The position numbers were made by a program, and so were the translations under genes. Below the pieces are notes generated by a model. It did no database searches. It saw nothing but the letters and a program-made list of their open reading frames with translations, and was not told the origin of the DNA. Of a stretch of DNA of 64,000 bases, positions 1 to 8,936 are shown piece by piece (position 1 is the stretch's first letter; each line of letters starts with the position of its first letter). This stretch comes from Bauldia litoralis (lineage in GTDB: Bacteria > Pseudomonadota > Alphaproteobacteria > Rhizobiales > Kaistiaceae), in NCBI RefSeq assembly GCF_900104485.1, contig NZ_FMXQ01000003.1, forward strand, positions 310,001 through 374,000, given 5' to 3'.

Positions 1-1283
1 CCGCTCTCGGGCAACGCGCGGACAACCGGGTCATTGCCCTCTTCCTGCTCGATCTCGATGAGTTCAAGGCAATCAACGACACGATGGGCCATCCCGTCGG
101 CGACGAATTGCTGGCCGCCGTCGGCGCCCGTCTCTTGGCCCGTTACGGTCAAGAAGACATCGTCGCTCGTCTCGGCGGCGACGAATTCGCGATCCTGCAC
201 TGCAGCCAGGCCTCGGCCTGGTCGCCGACTGGCTTCGCGGTTGCGCTACTGGCGCTGTTCGACGAGCCATTCAAGCTCAGCACCGCCGAACTGTCGGTCA
301 AGACAAGCGTCGGCGTCGCGCTGATGGACGCAGCCACGAGTGCCTGCTCGCCCGATGATCTTCTCCGCGACGCCGATGTCGCGCTCTACCGGGCCAAGGC
401 CGAGGGGTCCGGTTTCAAGGTGTTCGAGCCCGAGATGAACGAGTGGGCGGCACGGCGGCACGCCCTGCGGCAGGCACTCGCGCTTGCCATCGAGCGCGAC
501 GAACTCAGCGTCGTGTTCCAGCCAATCGTCGATATTTCGAGCAACCGGATCGTCTGCTTCGAGGCATTGTCACGCTGGGCATCGGCCGAATTCGGTGAGG
601 TGTCCCCCGCCGAGTTCATCGCCATCGCCGAAGAGAGCGGCCTGATGAAGACCATTGGCGAGTGGGTCTTCGCGCGGGCCTTGCGGGATGCGTCGCGCTG
701 GCCGAAGGAGATCAAGCTGTCGGTCAATCTCTCGGCCGTCCAGTTTCGTGAGACCGCCCTCACGACGCGGTTCGAGACGATGCTGGCGGAGGTCGGCTTC
801 GATCCGCGTCGTCTGGAACTCGAGGTGACGGAATCGACGTTCCTGCATTCCAACGAAGTGACGCGCAACACGATGCTCGGGTTGAAGGCGGCGGGCGCTT
901 CGATCGTCATGGACGACTTCGGCACCGGCTATTCGTCGCTCAGCTATCTCAGGGATTTTCCCTTCGACAAGATCAAGATCGACCGCACCTTCATCGAAAC
1001 GAGCAAGACCGACGCCGCGTCACAGGCCATCGTTCGGTCGGTGATCGCCCTTGGTCATGCGCTCGGCATGACCGTTACGGCGGAGGGCATCGAGGAAGCC
1101 GCGCAGATCGACATGCTCCGCTCGATGAATTGCGACGAGGTGCAGGGCTACATCTTCTCCCAGCCGCTCTCCGCCGAGGCCGCATGGGGCATGGCGTGCG
1201 GCACGGGCTACCTGGAGCCGGAGGCCGGCAACTTCGATGCTGGCGACGATGTGCGGCCTCTCCGACGGTCGGACGCCGCCTGA
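1..1283 (+). CDS. GGDEF-EAL cyclic-di-GMP protein, 5' end outside window
   Basis: The reading frame is open from base 3 at the window edge, so the start and any sensor domain lie upstream. What remains is most of a GGDEF domain (motif GGDEF intact at about 174-188) followed by a complete EAL domain. EAL hallmarks are present: FEAL, ELEVTES, DDFGTGYS, KIKID, TAEGIEE and QGYIFSQP, so phosphodiesterase activity (c-di-GMP to pGpG) is plausible; the intact GGDEF could make c-di-GMP or bind GTP allosterically. No RxxD inhibitory site precedes GGDEF (the residues there read EDIVARL). Which activity dominates cannot be told from sequence. The gene converges with the lactonase gene 33 bases downstream. 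Confidence 0.95.
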   Translation, partial: ALGQRADNRVIALFLLDLDEFKAINDTMGHPVGDELLAAVGARLLARYGQEDIVARLGGDEFAILHCSQASAWSPTGFAVALLALFDEPFKLSTAELSVKTSVGVALMDAATSACSPDDLLRDADVALYRAKAEGSGFKVFEPEMNEWAARRHALRQALALAIERDELSVVFQPIVDISSNRIVCFEALSRWASAEFGEVSPAEFIAIAEESGLMKTIGEWVFARALRDASRWPKEIKLSVNLSAVQFRETALTTRFETMLAEVGFDPRRLELEVTESTFLHSNEVTRNTMLGLKAAGASIVMDDFGTGYSSLSYLRDFPFDKIKIDRTFIETSKTDAASQAIVRSVIALGHALGMTVTAEGIEEAAQIDMLRSMNCDEVQGYIFSQPLSAEAAWGMACGTGYLEPEAGNFDAGDDVRPLRRSDAA

Positions 1284-1316
1284 GCGGCCTTCCGGCCGGT
1301 GGTGGTGCCGTCGCCT

Positions 1317-2414
1317 CTAGTCGACCACCCGGACACACATCGGCGTGCCGATCCGGATCGGCCGACCGGCGTCGGTCAGCCGGCCGGTTTCGGTGTCACG
1401 GCGGAAGATGGTGACGTTGTCGCCATTCTGGTTGGCCGAGAAGAGCAGGCTGCCCGACGGGTTTAGGGCCAGGTTACGCGGGGTCGCGCCGCCGCAGGGG
1501 ACGTAGTCGACGAGTGTCAGCTTGCCGCTCGCCTGATCGACGGCGACGATCGCGACGCTGTCATGGCCACGGTTCGAGCCGTAGAGAAAGCGGCCATCCG
1601 GCGAGATCTGGATGTCGGCGCAGTGATTGCCGTCGCGGGCCTCGGCGGCGACGGCCGGCAGGGTGTCGACCAGTGTCAGCGCGCCGGAGGCGGCATCGAT
1701 CGACAGGGTGGCGAAGGTCGAATCGAGTTCGTTCATGACGAACATGAACCGGCCGTCGGGATGGAAGGCGACGTGGCGCGGACCGGCGCCGGGGGCCGTT
1801 GCGAACTCCGAAACCCTGGTCAGGGCGCCGTCGGCACCGAGACAGTAGGAAACCAGCTTGTCGATGCCGAGGTCGGCGACGATGACGAGATCGCTGCCCG
1901 GCACCGGGTTGACGCTATGGGCATGGCTGCGCTCCTGGCGTTCGGCGTTCGGTCCTGTACCCGTATGGGCGATGCTGCCGCGCGGCGGCGTCAGGCCGCC
2001 GTCGTCGCGAATGTCGTAGACCGCAACCGACTGGTCCGGGCCGCCTTCGCCCATCGCGTAATTCGCCGCGAGGACCTTCGTGCCGTCGCTGGAAATCGCG
2101 TTATGGGCGGCGATGCTGCCAAGCGTCGGCTGCTTGTTGATGTAGCTCAGCGTGCTGGTGGCGCGGTCGTAGGCGAAAGCCGACACCAGTCCCTCGCGCC
2201 ACTCGAAGACCTCCGACGTCGCATAGAGGTGCGTCCCGTCCGCCGTGGCGGTGATGAAGGTCGGGTTGTCGACCGCGCTGGTCTCCGTCAGCAGCGTTGC
2301 ATCCAGGGTCGTCTCGTCGAGCGCATAGACCGACAGGCCGGGGCCGCGCGCACCCTGGAAGTATGGCGTCTCGCGATTGAGGCTGCCGATGAAGACAAGG
2401 CTTTGCGTGGTCAT
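1317..2414 (-). CDS. Lactonase-family beta-propeller protein (6-phosphogluconolactonase-like)
   Basis: The 365-residue product has the repeated blade pattern of the Pgl/YbhE seven-bladed propeller lactonases (ISPDGRFLYGSNRG, FHPDGRFMFVMNEL, LNPSGSLLFSANQNG). It has no signal peptide, so it should act in the cytoplasm, probably opening a sugar lactone. The true substrate is not known; in many bacteria this family is not the main 6-phosphogluconolactonase. It lies 83 bases downstream of the arsenite exporter gene on the same strand and may be read from the same transcript, although no link between lactone hydrolysis and arsenic is known. Confidence 0.85.
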   Translation of the reverse strand: MTTQSLVFIGSLNRETPYFQGARGPGLSVYALDETTLDATLLTETSAVDNPTFITATADGTHLYATSEVFEWREGLVSAFAYDRATSTLSYINKQPTLGSIAAHNAISSDGTKVLAANYAMGEGGPDQSVAVYDIRDDGGLTPPRGSIAHTGTGPNAERQERSHAHSVNPVPGSDLVIVADLGIDKLVSYCLGADGALTRVSEFATAPGAGPRHVAFHPDGRFMFVMNELDSTFATLSIDAASGALTLVDTLPAVAAEARDGNHCADIQISPDGRFLYGSNRGHDSVAIVAVDQASGKLTLVDYVPCGGATPRNLALNPSGSLLFSANQNGDNVTIFRRDTETGRLTDAGRPIRIGTPMCVRVVD

Positions 2415-2497
2415 GTGTGGTCCCTCCCGATCCGTGCAGAACGTTTAGATGATCTGCCGGCGACCGGCTACCCGAACAACGACCGTTTCCTCTCCAC

Positions 2498-3547
2498 TCA
2501 GGGAAAGTGGCCACGGGTCCTGTTGGCGAATGCGACCAACGAAAGCATCACCGGCACCTCGACCAAGACACCGACGACCGTCGCCAGGGCGGCACCGGAG
2601 TTGAGGCCGAACAGGCTGATCGCAACGGCGACGGCGAGCTCGAAGAAGTTGGATGTCCCGATCATCGCGCAGGGCGCAGCAATCCTGAAGGGGACACGCA
2701 TGAACCATGCTGCGCCGTAGGCGATGGCGAAGATGCCATAGGATTGCAGCAGAAGCGGTATGGCGATCAGGAGGATCAGAATCGGTTGCGCCAGGATCGC
2801 GCTGCCCTGAAAGCCGAAGAGCAGCACGACCGTTGCCAGGAGACCGACAATCGAAAACGGCTTCAGTCTGGTGGTGAAGTTCGACACTGCCTCGACATCG
2901 CGTTTGTCGCCGAGCAGTACCCGTCGCGTGACTACTCCAGCGATCAGCGGCACGACGACATAGAGGATGACGGACAGCACCAGGGTATCCCACGGCACCG
3001 GAATATCCGTCACGCCGAGCAGCAAGGCCACGATGGGTGCATAGGCAAAGACCATGATCAGGTCATTCACGCTCACTTGCACCAGGGTGTAATTGGCATC
3101 GCCGCGCGTCAGTTGCGACCAGACGAAGACCATCGCCGTGCAGGGCGCGGCGCCAAGCAGGATCAGGCCGGCAATGTAGGAATCGGCATCGGCCGCCGAC
3201 ATGAGATCCGCGAAAAGATACTTGAAGCACAGGACGCCGAGCGCCGCCATGGTGAACGGCTTGATCAGCCAGTTGACCACGAGCGTGATCAGCAATCCCT
3301 TCGGTTGATCGGCAACATGGGTGATGCTGCCGAAGTCAACCGAGATCATCATCGGGTAGACCATCGCCCAGATGAGAATGGCGACGACCAGATTGACATG
3401 GGCGTATTCAAAGCCGGCAAGGGCTTCAAAAAGTCCGGGGAAGACTTGCCCCAAGACGATGCCGAGAAGGATCGAAAGAGCGACCCAGATGGAAAGCCAT
3501 CTTTCAAACCCGCCGATCGCGGAAGCGCTCAACGCCCTGTCGGTCAT
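2498..3547 (-). CDS. acr3: ACR3-family arsenite efflux transporter
   Basis: The 349-residue protein is strongly hydrophobic with about ten membrane segments and matches the ACR3 (bile-acid/arsenite carrier) family in length and motifs. The conserved cysteine of the fourth helix, in AAPCTAMVF, is at residue 136; this residue is needed for arsenite transport in studied ACR3 proteins. The protein would sit in the inner membrane and export As(III) or Sb(III) using the proton-motive force. It follows arsR by 9 bases, so the two form an operon. No arsenate reductase (arsC) or arsM is in the window, so alone this unit would protect against arsenite only. Confidence 0.93.
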   Translation of the reverse strand: MTDRALSASAIGGFERWLSIWVALSILLGIVLGQVFPGLFEALAGFEYAHVNLVVAILIWAMVYPMMISVDFGSITHVADQPKGLLITLVVNWLIKPFTMAALGVLCFKYLFADLMSAADADSYIAGLILLGAAPCTAMVFVWSQLTRGDANYTLVQVSVNDLIMVFAYAPIVALLLGVTDIPVPWDTLVLSVILYVVVPLIAGVVTRRVLLGDKRDVEAVSNFTTRLKPFSIVGLLATVVLLFGFQGSAILAQPILILLIAIPLLLQSYGIFAIAYGAAWFMRVPFRIAAPCAMIGTSNFFELAVAVAISLFGLNSGAALATVVGVLVEVPVMLSLVAFANRTRGHFP

Positions 3548-3556
3548 CGGCTTCCC

Positions 3557-3889
3557 TCAGCACGCACAGGCGATCTCATCGATGATCGGTTGGCAAATTT
3601 CGGGATTTCCGCCGCAGCAATCTTCCATCAGGAAGCCAAGCAGGCCCCGCACCGCTTCAAAATTGGCGAAATAGCGAATTGTTCGTCCCTGACGTTCGTT
3701 GCGGACAAGACCGGCATTCAGCAAGACCGCGAGGTTGGCCGACATGGTGTTCTGTCGAACATCCAGTCGGTGGCCGATCTCGCCTGACAGGGCGCCGTCT
3801 TCGCCGGCTTTGACGAGAAGACGGAAAACGTCGAGTCGCGTTTGCTGGCTCAAGGCCGAGAAGGTTTTGATCGCATCTAAAGAATCCAT
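3557..3889 (-). CDS. arsR: ArsR-family arsenite-responsive repressor
   Basis: The 110-residue protein has a winged helix-turn-helix (residues about 12-75, recognition helix near RQNTMSANLAVL) and a C-terminal cysteine cluster: Cys91, Cys92, Cys99, Cys108 and Cys110. Such C-terminal cysteines bind As(III) in one ArsR subgroup, in place of the CxC motif of the E. coli plasmid protein. It should repress itself and acr3. The ATG at 3889 has no Shine-Dalgarno sequence; an operator-like palindrome abuts the start codon instead, which suggests a leaderless or near-leaderless transcript. Confidence 0.92.
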   Translation of the reverse strand: MDSLDAIKTFSALSQQTRLDVFRLLVKAGEDGALSGEIGHRLDVRQNTMSANLAVLLNAGLVRNERQGRTIRYFANFEAVRGLLGFLMEDCCGGNPEICQPIIDEIACAC

Positions 3890-3890
3890 A

Positions 3891-3908
3891 TATCATGAAT
3901 ATTCGATA
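3891..3908. promoter_or_regulatory. Candidate ArsR operator
   Basis: TATCATGAATATTCGATA is an imperfect 18-bp palindrome with a perfect GAATATTC core and TATC/GATA ends. It lies one base upstream of the arsR start codon. The AT-rich sequence stands out from GC-rich surroundings and fits ArsR autoregulation. Assignment to ArsR is by position. Confidence 0.6.
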
Positions 3909-3993
3909 TTCTGAAATCAGTCAAGAAGCGGCTCTCGATTGCGGGGTTACCGGCAAGAACGGTGGTTTTCTGAATCGGCTTGTCAGCCTCGTC

Positions 3994-4016
3994 CATATGT
4001 GAAAATGTTCTTCACA
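3994..4016. promoter_or_regulatory. Candidate IclR operator upstream of the MaoC/CoA-transferase operon
   Basis: The segment contains CATATGTGAA (3994-4003) and an exact inverted repeat TGTGAA-N7-TTCACA (3998-4016). It ends 28 bases before the GTG start of the first operon gene. The same ten bases, inverted, occur at 12437-12446 in front of the IclR gene. The shared word suggests one regulator for both promoters; the link is inferred. Confidence 0.5.
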
Positions 4017-4044
4017 AGAAAATAGATTAAGGGAGAAATCGCCG

Positions 4045-4596
4045 GTGGAGGACTTTGCGCCGACGGTGGGCGTCTCATCGACGCGACCGACCGACATGCC
4101 GGAGGATCACGCCGAACTACCGGTGTGGAACGCCGAAAACTGGTTCTACGAGGATTGGCCGGTCGGCCAGAAGATCCGCTCGCTTCGTCGCACGATGTCG
4201 GAGAGCGACAGCCACCTGTTCAACACGCTGGTCGTCGACATCCATCCCTATGTGCAAGACCAGATGTTCGCCGAGCGCGAGGGCATTTTCGGCAAGCGGC
4301 TGATTGCCGGCGCCTTCGTCTTCTCGGCCGGCCTCGGCCTGGTCGCGACCAACTGCGTCAACGCCTTTTCCTACGGCTATGACAAGCTGCGCTTCATCAA
4401 GCCGGTCTTCATCAACGACACGATCTACACGATCCGCACCAACATGGAGAAACGCCCGCGCTACAAGGAGCTCGGGCTGATCCGCGCCAGCTACGAGGTG
4501 TACAAGGGCGAGGGCGAACTGGTGCTCTACTGCGAGCATCTGCAGACCGTGAAATACAAGAACCCGGCCGACTTCGTCGGCAAGACCGAGAAATAG
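4045..4596 (+). CDS. MaoC-like hotdog protein lacking the catalytic histidine
   Basis: The 183-residue protein has a MaoC/R-hydratase hotdog fold with a longer N-terminus than its relative at 12557-13006. The two share the stretch [15 protein letters not shown] / [15 protein letters not shown], so they are clear paralogs. In the hydratase motif (Asp, then His five residues later) this copy keeps Asp65 but has Val70 in place of His, and the usual HG of IAHG is GA. Normal enoyl-CoA hydratase chemistry is therefore doubtful; it may be a partner subunit, a binding protein or have changed activity. The GTG start follows GGGAGA (4031-4036) by 8 bases. It begins the operon that runs on to the ABC permeases. 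Confidence 0.85.
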   Translation: MEDFAPTVGVSSTRPTDMPEDHAELPVWNAENWFYEDWPVGQKIRSLRRTMSESDSHLFNTLVVDIHPYVQDQMFAEREGIFGKRLIAGAFVFSAGLGLVATNCVNAFSYGYDKLRFIKPVFINDTIYTIRTNMEKRPRYKELGLIRASYEVYKGEGELVLYCEHLQTVKYKNPADFVGKTEK

Positions 4597-4602
4597 ACGA
4601 CG

Positions 4603-5763
4603 ATGGACGAGGATAACGGCTTGCCGCTCCAGGGACTGGTCGTCGTCGACATGAGCCAGTTCCTGTCGGGACCCTACTGCTCGCTGCGGCTGTCGGATCT
4701 CGGCGCGCGGGTGATCAAGATCGAGCGCCCCGACGGCGGCGACCTGTCGCGCCGGCTCTATCTCAGCGACACCGAGATCGGCGGGGATTCGACCATCTTC
4801 CACGCCATCAACCGCGGCAAGGAAAGCCTGGCAATCGACCTCAAGGACCCGGACGACCTGGCCGTGCTGAAGCGTCTGCTGGCCAGCGCCGACGTGCTGA
4901 TGCAGAATTTCCGTCCAGGTGTCGCGGCCCGCCTCGGCATCGACTACGAGACCGTCCGCACGATCAATCCGCGCCTGGTCTATGCCTCGATCAGCGGCTA
5001 TGGCGACGAGGGGCCGTGGGTCAAGCGACCGGGCCAGGACCTGCTCGCCCAGGCGCGGTCCGGGGTGATGTGGCTGAACGGCGACGAGGGGCAGGGACCG
5101 GTTCCCTTCGGTCTCGCCGTCGCCGACATGCTGGCCGGCGCCGCGCTGGCGCAGGGCATCCTCGCGGCGCTGGTGCGGCGTGGAATCACCGGCAAGGGCA
5201 GCCATGTCGAGACCAGCCTGCTCGAGGCGCTGGTCGACTACCAGTTCGAGGTGCTGACCACCTTCCTCAATGACGGGCGCCGGCTGCCGAAGCGATCGTC
5301 CTTCCGCAGCGCCCACGCCTACCTGTCGGCGCCTTACGGCGTCTATCCGGCGAGCGACGGCTTCCTGGCGATCGCGATGACGCCGCTTGGCAAGCTCGCC
5401 GACCTTCTCGAACTGGACGAGCTGGCGCCGTATCGCGATACGCCGGCGACATGGTTCACCGCCCGCGACGAGATCAAGGCAATCATCGCTCGCCGCATCG
5501 AGACCCGGACGATCGACGAATGGCTGGCGATCCTCGAACCGGCCGACATCTGGTGCGCCAAGGTGCTCGACTGGAACGAGCTCCTGGCCAGCGACGGCTT
5601 CAAGGCGCTCGACATGCTGCAGACGGTCGAACGCGAGGATGACGTCTCGATCGAGACCACCCGCTCGCCATTGCGGATAGACGGGGTCCGGGCCCGGGTC
5701 ACCCGTGCCGCGCCGCTGGTCGGCGAGCATAGCGACGCGATCCGGTCGGAGTTCGGCCTGTGA
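4603..5763 (+). CDS. Type III (CaiB/BaiF) CoA-transferase
   Basis: The 386-residue protein matches family III CoA-transferases: an N-terminal LVVVDMSQFLSGPYCS, then LGARVIKIERPDGGD, NFRPG, and GLAVADMLAG. Asp175 in the last motif is the residue expected to form the acyl-glutamyl/aspartyl-type enzyme anhydride. These enzymes move CoA from a donor acyl-CoA to a carboxylic acid in the cytoplasm. The substrate is unknown, but with MaoC proteins and an importer in the same locus an imported organic acid is likely. It starts 6 bases after the MaoC-like gene and overlaps the next gene by 4 bases (GTGA). Confidence 0.92.
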   Translation: MDEDNGLPLQGLVVVDMSQFLSGPYCSLRLSDLGARVIKIERPDGGDLSRRLYLSDTEIGGDSTIFHAINRGKESLAIDLKDPDDLAVLKRLLASADVLMQNFRPGVAARLGIDYETVRTINPRLVYASISGYGDEGPWVKRPGQDLLAQARSGVMWLNGDEGQGPVPFGLAVADMLAGAALAQGILAALVRRGITGKGSHVETSLLEALVDYQFEVLTTFLNDGRRLPKRSSFRSAHAYLSAPYGVYPASDGFLAIAMTPLGKLADLLELDELAPYRDTPATWFTARDEIKAIIARRIETRTIDEWLAILEPADIWCAKVLDWNELLASDGFKALDMLQTVEREDDVSIETTRSPLRIDGVRARVTRAAPLVGEHSDAIRSEFGL

Positions 5764-6896
5764 GCGCAGTGACGCTCAAGGGCATGACCTGGAGCCATCC
5801 GCGCGGCTACGATCCGATGGTCGCCTGCTCGGCGATCTGGAAGGAGAAGACCGGCGTCGACATCGCCTGGGACAAGCGCTCGCTCCAGGATTTCGAGTCC
5901 TTCCCGGTGGATGAACTCGCTGCCCGCTACGACCTGGTGGTGATCGATCATCCCCATGTCGGCCAGATCACCGACGAGAATTGCCTGATCCCGCTCGATA
6001 CGCCGCATCGCGACGCCGAGCTGGCGGCGCTTGGCGCGGCATCGGTCGGCGGTTCGTTCGAGAGCTACCGCTGGGACGGACATCTCTGGGCCTTGCCGAT
6101 CGACGCGGCCGCGCAGGTCCAGGCCTGGCGGCCGGACCTGATCGACGGTCCGGCGACGACCTGGGACGCGGTGATGGCGCTGGCCAGGTCCGGCGCGGTG
6201 CTCTGCCCGCTCCGTCCGCCGCATTCGCTGATGGTCTTCTACACACTGGCCGCCAATCTCGGCACTCCCTGCGCCAATACCGGGCCGGGCGACCTGATCG
6301 CTGTCGAAAACGGGCGGCGCGTGCTCGGGATGATGCGCGCCCTTTTCGCCGTCATCGATCCCGCCTGCCTGACGATGGATCCGATCGACGTCTTCGAAGA
6401 GATGACGCAATCGGCTTCGACCGTCGCCTGCGCGCCCCTGATCTACGGCTATATCGGTTATGGCCTCGACGGATTCCGGGAGAAGGTTCTGGCCTTTGCC
6501 GACATTCCGGTCGCGGGCGACGACGGGCCGGTCGGTTCGGCGGTCGGCGGCACCGGTATCGCGGTGTCGGCTCGCAGCGCCCATCCGGCCGAGGCGAGCG
6601 ATTTCGCCTACTGGATCGCCAGCGGCGACGTGCAGCGCGGCCCCTATGCCGCCGCCGGCGGACAGCCGGGCCACGCCGCCGCCTGGGAAGACGAGGCGGT
6701 CAACGCTGCAACCGGATCGTTCTACCGGAACACGCGCGCGACTTTGGAGGGCGGATGGGTGCGGCCTCGCCACCATGGATACATGGCGTTTCAGCAGGCT
6801 GCATCGGATAGACTTAACCAGGCGCTGCAAGACGGCGGCGACGACGATCTCGTCATCGCCGATCTCAACAGCGCTTTCCGCGGGAGCTTCCGGTGA
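5760..6896 (+). CDS. Binding-protein-fold (family 1) protein without a signal peptide
   Basis: The 378-residue protein resembles family 1 extracellular solute-binding proteins: YDLVVIDHPHVGQ near residue 60, the hinge-like WALPIDAAAQVQAW near 110, and a C-terminal helix typical of these proteins. It has no signal peptide, Tat motif or lipobox, so it should remain in the cytoplasm. The GTG start overlaps the CoA-transferase stop, which argues against a missed upstream signal sequence. A true exported binding protein of another type follows 40 bases later. Role unknown: a cytoplasmic ligand sensor, a carrier for the CoA-transferase substrate, or an enzyme on a binding-protein fold are all possible. 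Confidence 0.75.
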   Translation: MSAVTLKGMTWSHPRGYDPMVACSAIWKEKTGVDIAWDKRSLQDFESFPVDELAARYDLVVIDHPHVGQITDENCLIPLDTPHRDAELAALGAASVGGSFESYRWDGHLWALPIDAAAQVQAWRPDLIDGPATTWDAVMALARSGAVLCPLRPPHSLMVFYTLAANLGTPCANTGPGDLIAVENGRRVLGMMRALFAVIDPACLTMDPIDVFEEMTQSASTVACAPLIYGYIGYGLDGFREKVLAFADIPVAGDDGPVGSAVGGTGIAVSARSAHPAEASDFAYWIASGDVQRGPYAAAGGQPGHAAAWEDEAVNAATGSFYRNTRATLEGGWVRPRHHGYMAFQQAASDRLNQALQDGGDDDLVIADLNSAFRGSFR

Positions 6897-6936
6897 TATC
6901 GCCGGAATGAGAACTGAAAAAACGGAGGAAGTCGGA

Positions 6937-8127
6937 ATGTCTTACATGAAGCTTACAATTGCAGGAGCCGTCGCGGCCGCATTGGCAGCGACCGCCATGC
7001 CGGCCATGGCCGACAACCACGATCTCACCGGCTCCCTGCCGGACGAACTCAAGGCGCTTTACGACAATGCCGCGCAGGGCTTGATGCCGTCTGCCTATGA
7101 CGACTTCGAAATGCCCGCCAAGCCGTGGAAGTGGTGCCACTCGGAATCCTACCAGGGCAACCCGTGGCGCGTCTCGGTGACCGAGGAACTCCACCGGCTG
7201 GTCGACGGCCTGATCGAGAAGGGTGACGTCACTTCCTTCGAGATCTCCGACTCCAACGGCGATGTCAGCCAGCAGATCAACCAGATCCGCACCTTCATCG
7301 AATCCGGCTGCTCGATCATCACCGCGATCCCCGGCTCCTCGACCGGTGTCAACGACGCGATCAAGGCTTCCTATGACGCCGGCATCCCGTTCATCACCGC
7401 GTCCGCCTATGTCAGCAGCCCGTATGCCATCAATGTCGACTCCAACTTCTGGCGCTGGGGCTACGACATGATGAGCTACATCGCCGACAAGCTCGACGGC
7501 AAGGCCAGCATCCTCATGGTCGAGGGCATAGCCGGCGCGCCGATCGTCGCGATGGAGCGCGAGGGCGCAGAAGCCATCCTCGCCGACCATCCCGACATGA
7601 AGGCAACGCGCTCGGTCAACGGCAACTGGACAGCCAACGTCACCAAGACCGTCACCCTGCAGACGCTGGCCACCAACCCGGCGCCGATCGACGCGGTGTG
7701 GACCACCGGCAGTGAATCGCGTGTCGTCGCCGAGGCTTTCGCCGAGGCCGGCCGCCCGGCGCCGCTGATCACCGGTTCGATCACCGGCGACGCGCTTGGC
7801 TACTGGAAGGAGAATCCGGACAAGTTCCGGTTCGAGGGTAACGCCGTGCTGCCGGGTTGGACCGCCCAGACCCTGTTCCGCGTCGGCCTGCGGATGCTCG
7901 AAGGCCAGAAGCCGAAGCTCAACGTGCTGCTGATCCCGATCCCGCCGGTCAGCGGCGACAACCTCGAGGCCTGGTACGAGCCCTGCATGACGCCGGACTC
8001 GGTCTCGGTCTTCCCGGTGCCGCCGACCGATCCGATGCCGGTCGAGATGATGAACGAGTATTTCACCAACCCGGCATCCATCGGCTTCGATTACGAGTCG
8101 GTTCCCGGCGCCTGTGACGCCGAGTAG
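6937..8127 (+). CDS. Periplasmic substrate-binding protein of CUT2-type ABC importer
   Basis: The 396-residue product starts with a signal peptide of about 25 residues (charged start, hydrophobic core, AMA cleavage site before DNH). The mature part is a type I periplasmic-binding-protein fold as in sugar- or autoinducer-type binding proteins (SDSNGDVSQQINQIRTFI, then ITAIPGSSTGVNDAI). The start at 6937 is chosen because GGAGGAA (6924-6930) lies 6 bases upstream; an open frame runs further upstream without such a site. Both CUT2 permeases follow. The usual substrates are sugars, but the neighbouring CoA-transferase and MaoC genes point to an acid or acid-forming ligand. Confidence 0.9.
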   Translation: MSYMKLTIAGAVAAALAATAMPAMADNHDLTGSLPDELKALYDNAAQGLMPSAYDDFEMPAKPWKWCHSESYQGNPWRVSVTEELHRLVDGLIEKGDVTSFEISDSNGDVSQQINQIRTFIESGCSIITAIPGSSTGVNDAIKASYDAGIPFITASAYVSSPYAINVDSNFWRWGYDMMSYIADKLDGKASILMVEGIAGAPIVAMEREGAEAILADHPDMKATRSVNGNWTANVTKTVTLQTLATNPAPIDAVWTTGSESRVVAEAFAEAGRPAPLITGSITGDALGYWKENPDKFRFEGNAVLPGWTAQTLFRVGLRMLEGQKPKLNVLLIPIPPVSGDNLEAWYEPCMTPDSVSVFPVPPTDPMPVEMMNEYFTNPASIGFDYESVPGACDAE

Positions 8128-8147
8128 TCACCACGCCTGACAAAGAC

Positions 8148-8178
8148 GGCCCGTCCGGGGTTTGGCTCCGGACGGGCC
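8148..8178 (+). promoter_or_regulatory. Intercistronic hairpin after binding-protein gene
   Basis: GGCCCGTCCGG and CCGGACGGGCC form a perfect 11-bp stem with a 9-base loop, followed by only three T residues. It lies between the binding-protein stop and the ATPase start. It probably protects the upstream mRNA or terminates weakly, giving more binding protein than membrane components. Confidence 0.75.
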
Positions 8179-8198
8179 TTTCCGAATCGAAGAGCGCG

Positions 8199-8936
8199 AT
8201 GCTGGAAGTCCGCAACCTTTCCAAACGCTACGGCGAAACCGTCGCCCTCGACGGCGCGTCGATTTCCTTCGCGGCCGGCTCGGTTCACACGATCATGGGC
8301 GAGAACGGTTCCGGCAAGAGCACGCTGGTCAAGCTCCTGTCCGGCGTCGTGTCGCCAGATCAGGGAGAGATCCTGGTCAACGGCGAAGCGTTCTCGGGCC
8401 GCGACCCGATCGCATTCCAGGCGAAGGGATTCGCGACCGTCTTCCAGGAAGTCCTGGTCGCGCCCGATCGCAACGTCATCGACAATATCCTGCTCGGCTA
8501 TGAGGGGCCGTTCGTCCGTCGGCTGGCACGGTCGGCGCGCCGGGGCGCCGTCACCGAAGTCCTGTCGCGCTGCGCGCGCACCGTCATCGACCTCGATGTC
8601 GATGCCGGGTCGCTGCCGCTCGCCACCCAGCAACTGGTCGTGCTTGCCCGGGCCCTGGTCCGCAAGCCGCGCATCCTGATCCTCGACGAGGTGACGGCGG
8701 CGCTCGATTTCAACGATCGCGAGATCGTCTTCTCGCTGATCGAGAGCCTCGCCCGCGACGGCTGTCTCGTGCTGTTCATCTCGCATCGGATGGACGAGGT
8801 GCTGCGGCTGTCGGACCGGATCACCATCCTGCGCAGCGGCAAGGTCGTCGAGACCCTCGACCGCGCCGACGTTTCCCCGGAACGGCTGCTCGAAAAGATG
8901 GCGCCTGAAATACTCGAGGAGCGCCGGCATGGCTGA
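8199..8936 (+). CDS. CUT2 ABC ATPase, N-terminal half as a separate gene
   Basis: The 245-residue protein equals the first nucleotide-binding domain of an RbsA/MglA-type sugar ATPase. It has Walker A GENGSGKST, Walker B RILILDEVTAALD and the switch histidine in FISHRMDE. The signature motif is degenerate (LPLATQQ), as is common in the first domain of this family. RbsA-type proteins are normally single chains of about 500 residues with two domains; here the chain is divided, and the other half is the next gene, overlapping by 8 bases (ATGGCTGA). Both halves are intact, so this looks like a real split, not decay. Confidence 0.9.
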   Translation: MLEVRNLSKRYGETVALDGASISFAAGSVHTIMGENGSGKSTLVKLLSGVVSPDQGEILVNGEAFSGRDPIAFQAKGFATVFQEVLVAPDRNVIDNILLGYEGPFVRRLARSARRGAVTEVLSRCARTVIDLDVDAGSLPLATQQLVVLARALVRKPRILILDEVTAALDFNDREIVFSLIESLARDGCLVLFISHRMDEVLRLSDRITILRSGKVVETLDRADVSPERLLEKMAPEILEERRHG

